This document shows positions 52,801 through 60,425 of a DNA stretch of 64,000 bases, piece after piece. The stretch is from Gemmatimonadales bacterium (GTDB lineage Bacteria > Gemmatimonadota > Gemmatimonadetes > Longimicrobiales > Gaopeijiaceae). The stretch spans positions 1-64,000 of the forward strand of contig REED01000098.1 in assembly GCA_007695225.1 (NCBI GenBank), given 5' to 3'. Position 1 is the first letter of the stretch; every line of letters starts with the position of its first letter. Under the pieces are notes generated by a model, which was not told where the DNA came from, did not search any database, and was given only the letters and a program-made list of their open reading frames with translations. The position numbers were made by a program, and so were the translations under genes.

Positions 52801-53277
52801 GACGCAGGGAGCTACCTGCCCTGGGTGGGACCGGCCCTTTCTGCCGTGGTTCCCTTCGCGACCTATTCCCTCTTCCTTCTCCTGGTGGTGAGGGGAGTGG
52901 AATGGGTTACGGGAGGGTGGGCGCGACGGCGCGTTCCCGGCACGGCGCTCCTGATCGCGGGGGGGCTGGCCATCGTCCGGCCAGGGGCCGAGGATACGGC
53001 GGCGGCTTGGTTCCTGGGGGGAGCCCTCCTGGGCGGCGCGCTGATCCTTCTTGCGGTGTGGCTGCGGCCACGGGTGCCTCTTGCCGCGCTACCCTGGCTC
53101 GTGGCCACGGTGCTGGCGTTGGATTCGCTCCGGGAAATGGCCTTCAACGCATTTCCGGGGGCCGCACCTGCCCATCTCCTCACGGCTGTCCTTCTCTTTC
53201 TCCTGGCCTGGGGATGGGAGCGCTTCCTCCAGGAAAGCATAGCTGTCCCAGACAACCCTTCCAGGGAGGGGATGTGA
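49849..53277 (+). CDS. Duplicated CPBP-family intramembrane metalloprotease
   Basis: A 1142-residue multi-helix membrane protein built from two similar halves. Half 1 (about 10-600) starts with a helix and an extracytoplasmic domain (LELAMDREGALAAARELAER). It then has about eight helices with the CPBP/Abi motifs E431-E432-x-x-x-R436 (FWEESLFR), H472 (AAGHADYP) and H510-x-x-x-N514. Half 2 (about 605-1140) repeats the helix and LEMDRSGAAERAREALAER, but its membrane part shows none of the glutamate or histidine motifs. So one active and one inactive protease unit appear fused. The frame is continuous. Substrate unknown; typical CPBP enzymes are 250-350 residues. Confidence 0.82.
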   Translation: MLHGPSFTRSPLFWVLLTALVAGSVVFSVRYFAQAFPVVNLELAMDREGALAAARELAERRNWGPEGFRQAATFSDPAPEVRTYLELELGEEDPLGRLRRDGDYHPYRWEVRHFREGETQEASIRFAPDGRVYGFRLRLPEDAPGAALPAEAARALAEAAAVEAWEVDLPRYELVESSQEVRPGGRVDHSFVYLRSGVELGEGDIRLRLGVAGDELSEVAPFVRVPQAFSLRYAEMRGANTRIALGASLLFLVLFFLVGCGYGTFHLLRSRWLEWRTPLVWGGVVAGVMALGSLNQLPLSWMGYDTALSSNTFLLQRILEAAALFVVGTGLLALIFMAAESLGRRAFPHHPQQWRLWNPEVASSLPAVGRTVGGYLVAILEVGFVVAFYLFAMRRDGWWTPSEALIQPDLLASYAPWLTAVSIALFSGFWEESLFRAVPIAGAALIGSRFGGRAWWIGAALILQAVLFAAGHADYPQQPSYARLVELILPALFWGVLYLYFGLVPVILAHASYNLTLISLPLWVSATPGIWLDRSMVVALGLLPLWIVLYHGVRRGFPAQLPDWGWNRSWRPEQRVESLAPPHGEDGPRPPSPRSIPRPLSSSLLMACAGMGLVLLVVGGVRFVPDAPRLEMDRSGAAERAREALAERGTDLDPEWRVLTAVRGGPGTTHRFVWDEEGPEAYDALLGSYLPEPGWVVRFVRFTGPVEERAEEFRVELEAQGRLRRIQHRLPEDRPGRALEEEEARAQAEELLTREFGEHPHPPELARIREISAEVTHRPNRRDWTFTWEDPESHPLTRGELRIRVAIVGEAPADHVRFIHTPEEWDREERDRSGRRGLLGGLSGGLLFLLFTVGALAGGIRWARGKFHLPSAVAVVAVVVPAVVLSGVNGLPSTALGFTTTQGFGEQLVIAVVGLLLSGGVAGAGLGLNAGLVGSSVGASMSRHGTGRWRGAAPGVALGMLAAGGLALAGRIGGVAGPLWPAYGDAGSYLPWVGPALSAVVPFATYSLFLLLVVRGVEWVTGGWARRRVPGTALLIAGGLAIVRPGAEDTAAAWFLGGALLGGALILLAVWLRPRVPLAALPWLVATVLALDSLREMAFNAFPGAAPAHLLTAVLLFLLAWGWERFLQESIAVPDNPSREGM

Positions 53278-53305
53278 GATCGGGCGGAACCACGGGATCC
53301 GCCGA

Positions 53306-53334
53306 TGGCGCCCTGTACTTCTTCAACAGCCTTT
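53306..53334. repeat. Partial dispersed repeat, copy D (terminus only)
   Basis: The plus strand carries TGGCGCCCTGTACTTCTTCA followed by ACAGCCTTT, nearly identical to the end of copy B and to the right end of copy A. No internal element sequence follows. It lies in the 222-base gap between the CPBP gene and the exported creatininase-like gene. Confidence 0.65.
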
Positions 53335-53499
53335 GAGCCCTTGCCCGTCCCGGTCCCTCAGCGCCATCCTTTCCGCCGGGCTCCCGTGGCGAAGGAGGAT
53401 GGGGCGATGTCCCTCTCCTTTGCGGGATTTCCGGTGCGTTCCAACGCGGGGGGGCTCAGTCCCTCCTGCTGCCCTGCCCCCCAACGCGGGAGATTCTGG

Positions 53500-54456
53500 A
53501 TGAGAAGCGTGCGATCACAGGTGCGGACCCAGGGCCGAAACCACATGACCGGTGGTGCCTGTTCTGTGCCCGAACCCCGGCCGGCCGTCCCCTTGTACGG
53601 GACCTTCCTCTCCCTGCTCCCTCTCCTCCTCCTGATGCCTCTCTCCGGCCTCGAGGCCCAGGGAGGCCCGCCGCTGGACATGCCCCGACCCATCGCCGAG
53701 CGACCGACCCTCTTCATCGAGGAGATGACCTGGCTGGAGGTACGGGACGCCGTCGCCGGAGGCGCGGAGATCGCCCTCATTGCCACTGGCGGGATCGAGC
53801 AGAACGGGCCCTACATGGTGACGGGGAAGCACAACTATGTCCTGGAGGCCATGGCCCCGGCCATCGCCCGGGAAGTTGGCAACACCCTCATCGCTCCCAT
53901 CCTCAAACTTGTGCCCGAGGGGAACATCGACCCGCCATCCGGGCACATGCGTTTTCCCGGAACCTTCAGCCTCCGGAACGAGGTGTTCATGGAGGTTCTC
54001 ACCGACATGGCCGGGAGCCTCCGGCAGCACGGGTTCCGGCACATCGTCATGATCGGGGACAGCGGAGGCAACCAGGGGGGGATGTCAGAGGTGGCGGAGC
54101 GGCTCACGGCCCAGTGGGGCGACGAAGGCGTGTTCGTGCACTACATTCCTGAGTACTACCGGGAGGACATCTGGAGCTGCGAGTACCTGAAGGAACTGGG
54201 GATCCACCAGGAGCCCGACGTCTGTTCCGCCACTCGGGACGAGCACCATGACGACGTCCACCACTCGGCCATCGTCATGACAGTGGACCCCAATCTGGTT
54301 CGGGCGGAGGAGCGGATCGCTGCGGGGCTCTTCCACATCAATGGCGTCGAGTTGGGTCCCGTGGAGGACATGGTGGAAATCGGCCGGAAGCTCGTGGAGT
54401 ACCGGGCCCGGATCACCGCGGACGCCATCCGGCGTGCCATTGCGGCTACACACTGA
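53500..54456 (+). CDS. Exported creatininase-family protein with altered metal site
   Basis: A 318-residue protein with a signal peptide (hydrophobic 32-50, ending LEAQGG). The fold is recognisable from IALIATGGIEQNGP and MIGDSGGNQGG. Compared with the cytoplasmic family member at 39 kb, E100 is kept. The metal histidine of EQHG is N102, the following aspartate is H111, and the SHGGN histidine is S188. A His/Asp cluster (RDEHHDDVHHS, 246-256) could rebuild a metal site. GGGAG lies eight bases before the chosen ATG; ATG at 53545 is an alternative. It is followed closely by a PfkB kinase gene. Confidence 0.78.
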   Translation: MRSVRSQVRTQGRNHMTGGACSVPEPRPAVPLYGTFLSLLPLLLLMPLSGLEAQGGPPLDMPRPIAERPTLFIEEMTWLEVRDAVAGGAEIALIATGGIEQNGPYMVTGKHNYVLEAMAPAIAREVGNTLIAPILKLVPEGNIDPPSGHMRFPGTFSLRNEVFMEVLTDMAGSLRQHGFRHIVMIGDSGGNQGGMSEVAERLTAQWGDEGVFVHYIPEYYREDIWSCEYLKELGIHQEPDVCSATRDEHHDDVHHSAIVMTVDPNLVRAEERIAAGLFHINGVELGPVEDMVEIGRKLVEYRARITADAIRRAIAATH

Positions 54457-54473
54457 GGTAAGAGGGAGAAGGG

Positions 54474-55403
54474 ATGTCCATTCTGGTGGTGGGAAGCGTA
54501 GCTCTTGATTCGGTGGAAACCCCCTTCGGGAAGGCCGATGGGGTCCTGGGAGGCTCGGCGGTGTTCTTCTCCGCCGCAGCCTCCCTCCTGGCCCCGGTAC
54601 AGGTGGTGGGAGTGGTGGGGGAGGACTATCCCATTGAGGAACTGCGGTCCAGCATGAATGGCCGGGTGGATCTCTCGGGACTGATGACGGCCCCGGGAGA
54701 GAGCTTCCGCTGGTCCGGCGTATACAGCTACGACCTGAACAGCCGGGAGACCCTGGAGACCCGCCTGGGGGTTTTCGCCGACTTCCGTCCCAGGATCCCA
54801 GCCAACTTCCGGAATGCCCGGCACGTCTTCCTGGGGAACATCGATCCCCGCCTCCAGATGGAGGTCCTGGACCAGGTGGAAGCGCCGGAACTCGTGGTGT
54901 GCGATACCATGAACTTCTGGATCGAGGGAAGTCGGGACGCCCTGCTGGAGCTTCTCACGCGGGTGGACTTCCTCCTGGTGAATGATTCCGAGGCCCGACA
55001 GCTGGCCGGAGAGCCGAACCTCCTTCAGGCGGCGCGGTGGATCCAGGCCCGTGGCCCCCGGATGGTGGCCATCAAGAAGGGGGAGCACGGGGCCATCCTT
55101 TTCGTGGAGGACCGGGTCTTCTTCGTGCCCGGATACCCCCTGGAGGAGGTCTTCGACCCCACCGGGGCAGGCGACGCCTTCGCGGGAGGGCTCCTGGGAT
55201 ACCTGGCCTCGGCGGGGACCACCACCTTGGAAGACCTGCGCCTGGCCACCGTCTTCGGCTCGGCTCTGGGGTCCTTCGCGGTGGAAGATTTCTCCATCCG
55301 CCGCTTTGCCGACCTGGGCCCCGACGAGATCCGCCAGCGGGTCCAGGAGTTCCGGGAGATGACCACCTTCGAGTACGGTCTTTCCGCTGCCCCACAGGGA
55401 TAG
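54474..55403 (+). CDS. PfkB-family sugar/nucleoside kinase
   Basis: A 309-residue ribokinase-fold enzyme. The N-terminal glycine pair GGSAVFFSAAA (about 26-36) replaces the usual GG-x-N. The C-terminal signature DPTGAGDAFAGG holds the catalytic aspartate and anion hole. SILVVGSVALD at the start and VNDSEARQLAG in the middle fit the family. The substrate is unknown. A GAGGGAGAAGGG purine tract directly precedes the ATG. It lies 17 bases after the creatininase-like gene, so the two form an operon; a link to salvage or sugar metabolism is only inference. Confidence 0.88.
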   Translation: MSILVVGSVALDSVETPFGKADGVLGGSAVFFSAAASLLAPVQVVGVVGEDYPIEELRSSMNGRVDLSGLMTAPGESFRWSGVYSYDLNSRETLETRLGVFADFRPRIPANFRNARHVFLGNIDPRLQMEVLDQVEAPELVVCDTMNFWIEGSRDALLELLTRVDFLLVNDSEARQLAGEPNLLQAARWIQARGPRMVAIKKGEHGAILFVEDRVFFVPGYPLEEVFDPTGAGDAFAGGLLGYLASAGTTTLEDLRLATVFGSALGSFAVEDFSIRRFADLGPDEIRQRVQEFREMTTFEYGLSAAPQG

Positions 55404-55489
55404 ACTCAACGGGACCCCGGTCCCGGGATCCGGTGTCTCAGGAGGGGCCGAGCCCGTCCATCCATAGACTCCGACTCCGGTCCTCAGCC

Positions 55490-56491
55490 ATGCGCGTCGC
55501 CGCTCTCCTGCTTCCCGCCCTCCTCCTCGGTCCCCCCGGACCCGAGGCGGCCTCTGGGGAGGCCCTTCCCCGCCCTTTTGCAATGGCGCCGGTCGGTGTC
55601 CCTGCCACAGAGGCCCCTCCCGGCTCTCCCCGGGTCTGCGATCTTCCCCTGGCCTGGCGGGTGGGGGAAGTGGATCCTCGCTTCGGCATGGGTCGTGAGG
55701 AACTGGAGGAGGCGATCCGTATGGCGACCCATCTCTGGGAAGACGGGGCCCGCCGCCGCCTTTTCATCCACGATCCCGAAGGGGGCTTCCCCGTCCACCT
55801 CGTCTTCGACCATCGTCAGGCCCTGGCTGCGGCCCACTCCCAGGGGGCCGACGCGTTCCAGGGGGTCCTGGATCGGCTGGAAAGGTGGCGGGCCGATCTG
55901 GGAGTCCGGCGCATCGACCTGGACCAGCGACGCGACGACCACCAGGAACGCCTCCGAAGCCTGGACCGCCAGTTGGAGAGCCACAACCGCCTGGTGTCGA
56001 GTTGGAACGAGCAGGGCGGCGCCCCGCCGGAAGAGGCCGAGCGGCTGGCCGAGATCGGAGAAGGCTTCCAGGGGGAGCGCCGGCTCCTCAACCGGATGGC
56101 GGAGGAGTTGAACCGGGAGGGTACGGACCTCGCCCGGGAAACCGAGGCCCTGAACCAGGCCATCCGGGACTACAACCAGAGCGTCGCCGAATTCCAGACG
56201 TCTCCGGCCGCAGGCCCCGTGGAGGCGGGACTCTACCGCGAGGAAGTGCAGACCCGGGACGGGCTCGTGGTGGCGGTGGAGCGGGAGATCCGTGTCTTCC
56301 AGTTCACCAGCCGGGACCACCTCCTCCTGGTCCTGGCCCACGAACTGGGTCATGCCCTGGGCCTGGAGCACTCCCGAACCCCCGGGTCCATCATGAATGC
56401 CAGCAGGGTCCTGGAGGCTTCCGGGCGTTTGGAGTTGGCGGTGGACGCCTCAGATGTAGATGCCCTGCGGCGTCTCTGCCCTCCTCGATAG
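55490..56491 (+). CDS. Exported matrixin-like zinc metalloprotease with coiled-coil insert
   Basis: A 333-residue protein with a signal peptide (about 1-21). The active site is HELGHALGLEHS (284-295), the HExxHxxGxxH zinc motif of metzincins, with a Met-turn at SIMN (M302). The N-terminal part (CDLPLAWRVGEVDPRFG, then EEAIRMATHLWEDG) matches the start of matrixin catalytic domains. Between the two is an unusual charged, helical stretch (about 130-235, rich in Glu, Arg, Gln, Leu heptads) likely to form a coiled coil. No propeptide cysteine switch is visible. It follows the PfkB gene by 86 bases and converges on the amidase. Confidence 0.8.
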   Translation: MRVAALLLPALLLGPPGPEAASGEALPRPFAMAPVGVPATEAPPGSPRVCDLPLAWRVGEVDPRFGMGREELEEAIRMATHLWEDGARRRLFIHDPEGGFPVHLVFDHRQALAAAHSQGADAFQGVLDRLERWRADLGVRRIDLDQRRDDHQERLRSLDRQLESHNRLVSSWNEQGGAPPEEAERLAEIGEGFQGERRLLNRMAEELNREGTDLARETEALNQAIRDYNQSVAEFQTSPAAGPVEAGLYREEVQTRDGLVVAVEREIRVFQFTSRDHLLLVLAHELGHALGLEHSRTPGSIMNASRVLEASGRLELAVDASDVDALRRLCPPR

Positions 56492-56529
56492 AGGGGTCTC
56501 GCCGGATCGAAGGGTCCGGCCGGACCGTC

Positions 56530-58281
56530 TCAGCCCCCTGCCCCGCCTTCGAGTCCAGGGGCGTCCAGGGAGGGAAGAAATCGGGGCGGCGTCCGATGTC
56601 CCGAGAGCGTTTCGTAGGCCTGGGCCAACCCGATGAGGGTCCCCTCGCTCCAGGCCCGGCCGAAGAAGGAGATCCCGGCCGGTAGTTCGAAGTCCCGACC
56701 CATGGGGACGGTGATGTTGGGGTAGCCGGCCACGGCGGCAGGGGTGGAACTCGCCCCCCGGTAGTGGTCGCCCACCACGGGATCGATGGCCCAAGGAAGG
56801 GTGGTGGTGGGCGCCACCAGGGCATCGAGTGAATGGGCCTCCATGAGGGCATCGATGCCGGCCCCGGCCAGGCGAGCGGTCTCCAGTGCTTCCAGGTACT
56901 CGGGTTCCGTCAGGTCTCCCTTCTCCTGCGCCATGAGGAGGATTTCCTGCCCAAAGAAGGGCATGGAGCGCTTCCTTTCCGCCTCGTTGAAGGCGATGAC
57001 GTCCGCCAGCGAACCCACCCGGGCCCCCGCCCCGAGGCCCGAGAGATACGCATTCAGCCCATCCTTGAATTCGTACAGGAGGATGGTGAACTCCGCCTCG
57101 CCATACTCCCCGAGGTGCGGAATAGCCAGGTCGTCCACCACCTCGGCCCCGGCGTTCCGGAGGTCCTCCACCGCCTGCTGGAAGAGCCGGTCCGTGGCGG
57201 GGTGGTATCCCGTCAGTCCCTCCCGAACCACTCCAATGCGGGCACCGACCAGGGTGGCGTCCTCCAGGAAGCGGGTATAGTCCTCTTCCACCACCCGGGG
57301 ACGGCCCTCCAGACCCGACTCCGGGTCGGTGACGGAGTCCCGGGGGTCGGACCCGACCATGGCGTTAAGGAGGACGGCGGCGTCGGCCACGGTCCGTGCC
57401 ATGGGGCCGGCGGTGTCCTGGCTGTGGGCGATGGGGATGATCCCGGAGCGGCTCAGCAGTCCGATGGTGGGTTTGATCCCCACCACGCCGGTGGCCGCCG
57501 CGGGACAGACCACGGATCCGTCCGTCTCCGTCCCCACCGCCAGGGGCGCCAGATTGGCCGACACCACCACCCCGGATCCGGAGCTGGACCCGCAGGGGGT
57601 CCGGTCCAGGATGTAGGGGTTCCGGACCTGTCCCCCAACCCCGCTCCACCCGCTGGAGGACTGGGTGGAGCGGAAGTTGGCCCATTCGCTGAGGTTTGCC
57701 TTCCCCAGGAGGATGGCCCCCTCCTCCCTCAGGCGCTCCACGATGAAGGCGTCCCGGGGCGGGATGCTCCCCTCCAGCGCTAGTGACCCGGCGGTGGTGG
57801 GCATGCGATCCGCGGTGTCGATGTTGTCCTTCAGCACCACGGGGATCCCGTGGAGCGGGCCGCGAAGTCGCCCCTGGCGACGCTCCTCGTCCAGACTGTC
57901 GGCGACGGCCAGCGCCTCCGGGTTCACTGCGATCATGGACCGGAGGGTGGGACCCTGACGGTCCAGCGCTTCGATGCGATCCAGGTAGAGGCCGGTGATC
58001 TCCCGGGACGTGAGGCTGCCGTCGGACATGGCCGACTGGAGTTCCGACACCGTCCAATCCATGAGGGGAAACTCGTCCGCGGTGGACCCCGAGGGCGGGC
58101 CGGCCCCAGGCCTTTCCGACGGACCGTCGTCACATGCCGTAAGGGCCAGTAGGAGGACTGCCATGAGGAGGATCGGGTGCAGGGGGCCGGCGGAGCGGCC
58201 CCGGCCCCGGCTGCGGGTACGGACCCGGGGAGGAGGCTTCGTCAGTCGGGGGAGAGTCGTGAGAGCAGGGGTCGGGTTCAT
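56530..58281 (-). CDS. Amidase-signature lipoprotein
   Basis: A 583-residue exported amidase. The lipobox LALTAC places the lipidated cysteine at C50 after a basic N-terminus. The Ser-cisSer-Lys triad is visible: K151 (VVLKDNIDT), the cis-serine near S232 (CGSSSGSG) and S256 (TETDGSVVCPAA). It hydrolyses amide bonds in the periplasm; the closest recognisable type is Glu-tRNA amidotransferase-like peptide amidases, and it is not a GatA of the cytoplasm. The gene stands alone, convergent with the protease gene (38 bases between stops), and divergent from the molybdoenzyme operon. Confidence 0.9.
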   Translation of the reverse strand: MNPTPALTTLPRLTKPPPRVRTRSRGRGRSAGPLHPILLMAVLLLALTACDDGPSERPGAGPPSGSTADEFPLMDWTVSELQSAMSDGSLTSREITGLYLDRIEALDRQGPTLRSMIAVNPEALAVADSLDEERRQGRLRGPLHGIPVVLKDNIDTADRMPTTAGSLALEGSIPPRDAFIVERLREEGAILLGKANLSEWANFRSTQSSSGWSGVGGQVRNPYILDRTPCGSSSGSGVVVSANLAPLAVGTETDGSVVCPAAATGVVGIKPTIGLLSRSGIIPIAHSQDTAGPMARTVADAAVLLNAMVGSDPRDSVTDPESGLEGRPRVVEEDYTRFLEDATLVGARIGVVREGLTGYHPATDRLFQQAVEDLRNAGAEVVDDLAIPHLGEYGEAEFTILLYEFKDGLNAYLSGLGAGARVGSLADVIAFNEAERKRSMPFFGQEILLMAQEKGDLTEPEYLEALETARLAGAGIDALMEAHSLDALVAPTTTLPWAIDPVVGDHYRGASSTPAAVAGYPNITVPMGRDFELPAGISFFGRAWSEGTLIGLAQAYETLSGHRTPPRFLPSLDAPGLEGGAGG

Positions 58282-58762
58282 GGATCAGGCGTCCAATCGG
58301 GGAGGGAGCGGTTCCCTCCGGAAACGAGCGCGTCCGGTTGCGATCCGCTGAGGGTCCGGTGGGAGTCCAGCCAGGGAAAGCCGGTGAAACAGCCGTGGAA
58401 ATCCTTGCGGGCATGAGAGAGGAAACGCAAGGGTGACGAACAAGGGTCCAGGCGCCCGCACGTGGGTGATCACCTCACGAAGGAACCTTCACATCCGCCG
58501 GCAGACATGAGGCCCCCTGAGTGGACGTGATCCCACCCGGGGGTATTCTCCTTTGTGGGGAGCGGCCGCTCCAAAGGGGTTATCTCCCCCTACCCCCGGC
58601 CATCTTCCCTTCCCTCCGGGCGACCGGAGTTCGGGACCTCGTATTGAGTTTCCGCTTGTCGGGACGTATTCTCGCCTCCCTGGGTGGTGTGTCGGCCGCG
58701 GTGCGTTCGCCTCGCCGGTAGCGGCCCTCCTTTCCTTCCTCTCCCCTCCCTCGTCGGCTTTC
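58282..58762. other. 481-base divergent intergenic region before the molybdoenzyme operon
   Basis: No protein is evident. Visible items are a 19-base dyad at 58461-58479, a direct repeat of TCGGGAC (58631-58637 and 58659-58665), each followed by GTATT, and GTATTCTC at both 58543 and 58666. The length and these sites suggest a regulated promoter region for the respiratory genes and the amidase. Confidence 0.5.
58461..58479. promoter_or_regulatory. 19-base imperfect palindrome
   Basis: CGTGGGTGATCACCTCACG is symmetric apart from one mismatched pair, centred on GGTGATCACC. It lies 284 bases before the ferredoxin/NrfD start and 180 bases before the divergent amidase start. The outer GTG/CAC halves are reminiscent of CRP/FNR-type or GntR-type sites, but no regulator can be assigned. 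Confidence 0.4.
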
Positions 58763-60415
58763 ATGAACTACGGATTCCTCATCCGGAACGACCGGTGTAT
58801 CGGTTGCCACGCCTGCTCCACGGCGTGCAAGGCGGAGAACGAGGTTCCCCTGGGTGTGCACCGGACCTGGGTGAAGACGGTGGAGACCGGGGCATTCCCC
58901 GATGTCCGGCGCCATTTCCAGGTGACCCGGTGCAACCACTGCGCCAACCCTCCCTGTGTCGCCATCTGTCCCACCCAGGCCATGTACCAGCGCCGGGATG
59001 GGATCGTGGAGTTCGATCCGGACCGGTGCATCGGGTGCAAGGCCTGTCTCCAGGGCTGTCCCTATGACGCCATCCATATCGATCCGGAGTCAGGGACGGC
59101 GGCCAAGTGCCATTTTTGCGCCCACCGGGTGGAGTTGGGGATGGAACCCCCCTGCGTGGTGGTGTGCCCGGAACATGCCATCATTGCCGGGGACCTGGAC
59201 GATGGGGACTCGGAGATCTCCCGGATGCTTGCCCAGCACAAGGTGACGGTGCGGAAGCCGGAACAGGGGACGCGGCCCAAGCTCTTCTATGTGGACGGAG
59301 AGGAGACGGGGCTCCACCCCGGCGCCACGGCTCCCGATCCTGGCGGCTACGCCTGGACGGAGCGAATGGGACCCACCACCGGGCCGGGCTCCAACGCTTC
59401 CGACGGTCCCATCCGGATCGGATCGGGGAGGGTGGCAGGGGAGATGGTCCGGACGGCCTACGATGTGGAGCACCGGGTCCCCTGGCACTGGCCGGTTCCG
59501 GCCTACCTGGTCACCAAGGGGGTGGCTTCCGGACTCTTCCTCCTTCTGGCCGGGGGGTTCCTGGCGGGCCTCATCCCCTTCCATGCCCCCACCTTCCTGG
59601 CCGGAGGCCTTCTGGCCCTCCTCCTCCTGGCGGCCACCACGGTTCTCCTCGTGGCGGACCTGGAGCGGCCGGAGCGATTCCTCTGGGTCCTCTTCAAGCC
59701 CCACACCCGGAGCTGGCTCGTCCGGGGCGCCTGGATCCTCATCGCCTTCAGCTCCCTGGCCGGGGCGTGGTGGGTTCTGGAGGGAGGCCTGTGGTTGGGG
59801 TGGATCCCACCTGGTCCCGTAGAGGCGCTCCGGCCCTGGCTCCTGGGCGCGGGAATCCCCCTGGCCGGGCTCACGGCCACCTATACCGCCTTCCTCTTCG
59901 GGCAGGCGGAGGGGAGGGATCTCTGGCAGAGTCCCCTCCTCCCGGCCCATCTCCTGGTACAGGCTTTGGTGGCAGGTGCGGCGGCCCTTCTCGTCATGAA
60001 TCCCTTTCTCCCCCTTCCCCCCGACCTCCTGGTGCTGTCGTGGTGGACCTTCGTCGTCGGACTCCTGGTGAACCTGGTGGTCCTCCTTCCGGGGGAGTTC
60101 GGGATGCCCCATCAGACCGACGGCGCATCAGAGGCGGCGGAATCCATCCTCCGGGGCCGGTATCGCCGGCACTTCTGGGGTGGAGCGGTCCTTCTGGGAC
60201 ACGTGGCGCCCCTGGTTCTCCTGGGGCTGGCGGCCATCGTCCAGACGGCCGGGGTCGGGGCTCCCCCTCTTCCCAATGGAACGGATCTGGGATCCTGGGC
60301 GGCGGTGGCCGTCGGACTCGTTTCCTGCGCCCTGGCCGGTGTGTTGGCCCTGATCGGACTCTACCTCTACGAGTATGCCTTCGTCATGGCCCCCCAGCGG
60401 GTGCGCAACAGTTGA
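58763..60415 (+). CDS. Four-cluster ferredoxin fused to NrfD-type membrane subunit
   Basis: A 550-residue fusion of the electron-transfer (B) and membrane (C) subunits of a molybdoenzyme complex. Residues 1-140 hold sixteen cysteines for four [4Fe-4S] clusters: C12/15/18/22, C57/60/65/69, C89/92/95/99 and C116/119/131/135. A linker of about 100 residues leads to about nine helices (about 245-545) with the NrfD/PsrC pattern, which exchanges electrons with quinone. PsrB and PsrC are usually separate proteins. The start is the ATG giving MNYGFLIRND. The oxidoreductase gene follows after 10 bases. Confidence 0.9.
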   Translation: MNYGFLIRNDRCIGCHACSTACKAENEVPLGVHRTWVKTVETGAFPDVRRHFQVTRCNHCANPPCVAICPTQAMYQRRDGIVEFDPDRCIGCKACLQGCPYDAIHIDPESGTAAKCHFCAHRVELGMEPPCVVVCPEHAIIAGDLDDGDSEISRMLAQHKVTVRKPEQGTRPKLFYVDGEETGLHPGATAPDPGGYAWTERMGPTTGPGSNASDGPIRIGSGRVAGEMVRTAYDVEHRVPWHWPVPAYLVTKGVASGLFLLLAGGFLAGLIPFHAPTFLAGGLLALLLLAATTVLLVADLERPERFLWVLFKPHTRSWLVRGAWILIAFSSLAGAWWVLEGGLWLGWIPPGPVEALRPWLLGAGIPLAGLTATYTAFLFGQAEGRDLWQSPLLPAHLLVQALVAGAAALLVMNPFLPLPPDLLVLSWWTFVVGLLVNLVVLLPGEFGMPHQTDGASEAAESILRGRYRRHFWGGAVLLGHVAPLVLLGLAAIVQTAGVGAPPLPNGTDLGSWAAVAVGLVSCALAGVLALIGLYLYEYAFVMAPQRVRNS

Positions 60416-60425
60416 GGATCGAATC

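Noticed and set aside
49849-53277. Possible artefactual fusion of two neighbouring CPBP genes
   Set aside because: The frame is continuous and there is no internal stop, start context or ribosome-binding site at the junction; duplication is the simpler reading.
58370-58435. GGGAAAGCCGGTGAAACAGC resembling part of a cobalamin riboswitch
   Set aside because: The rest of the B12-box pattern and the downstream stems are absent; only a short chance similarity.
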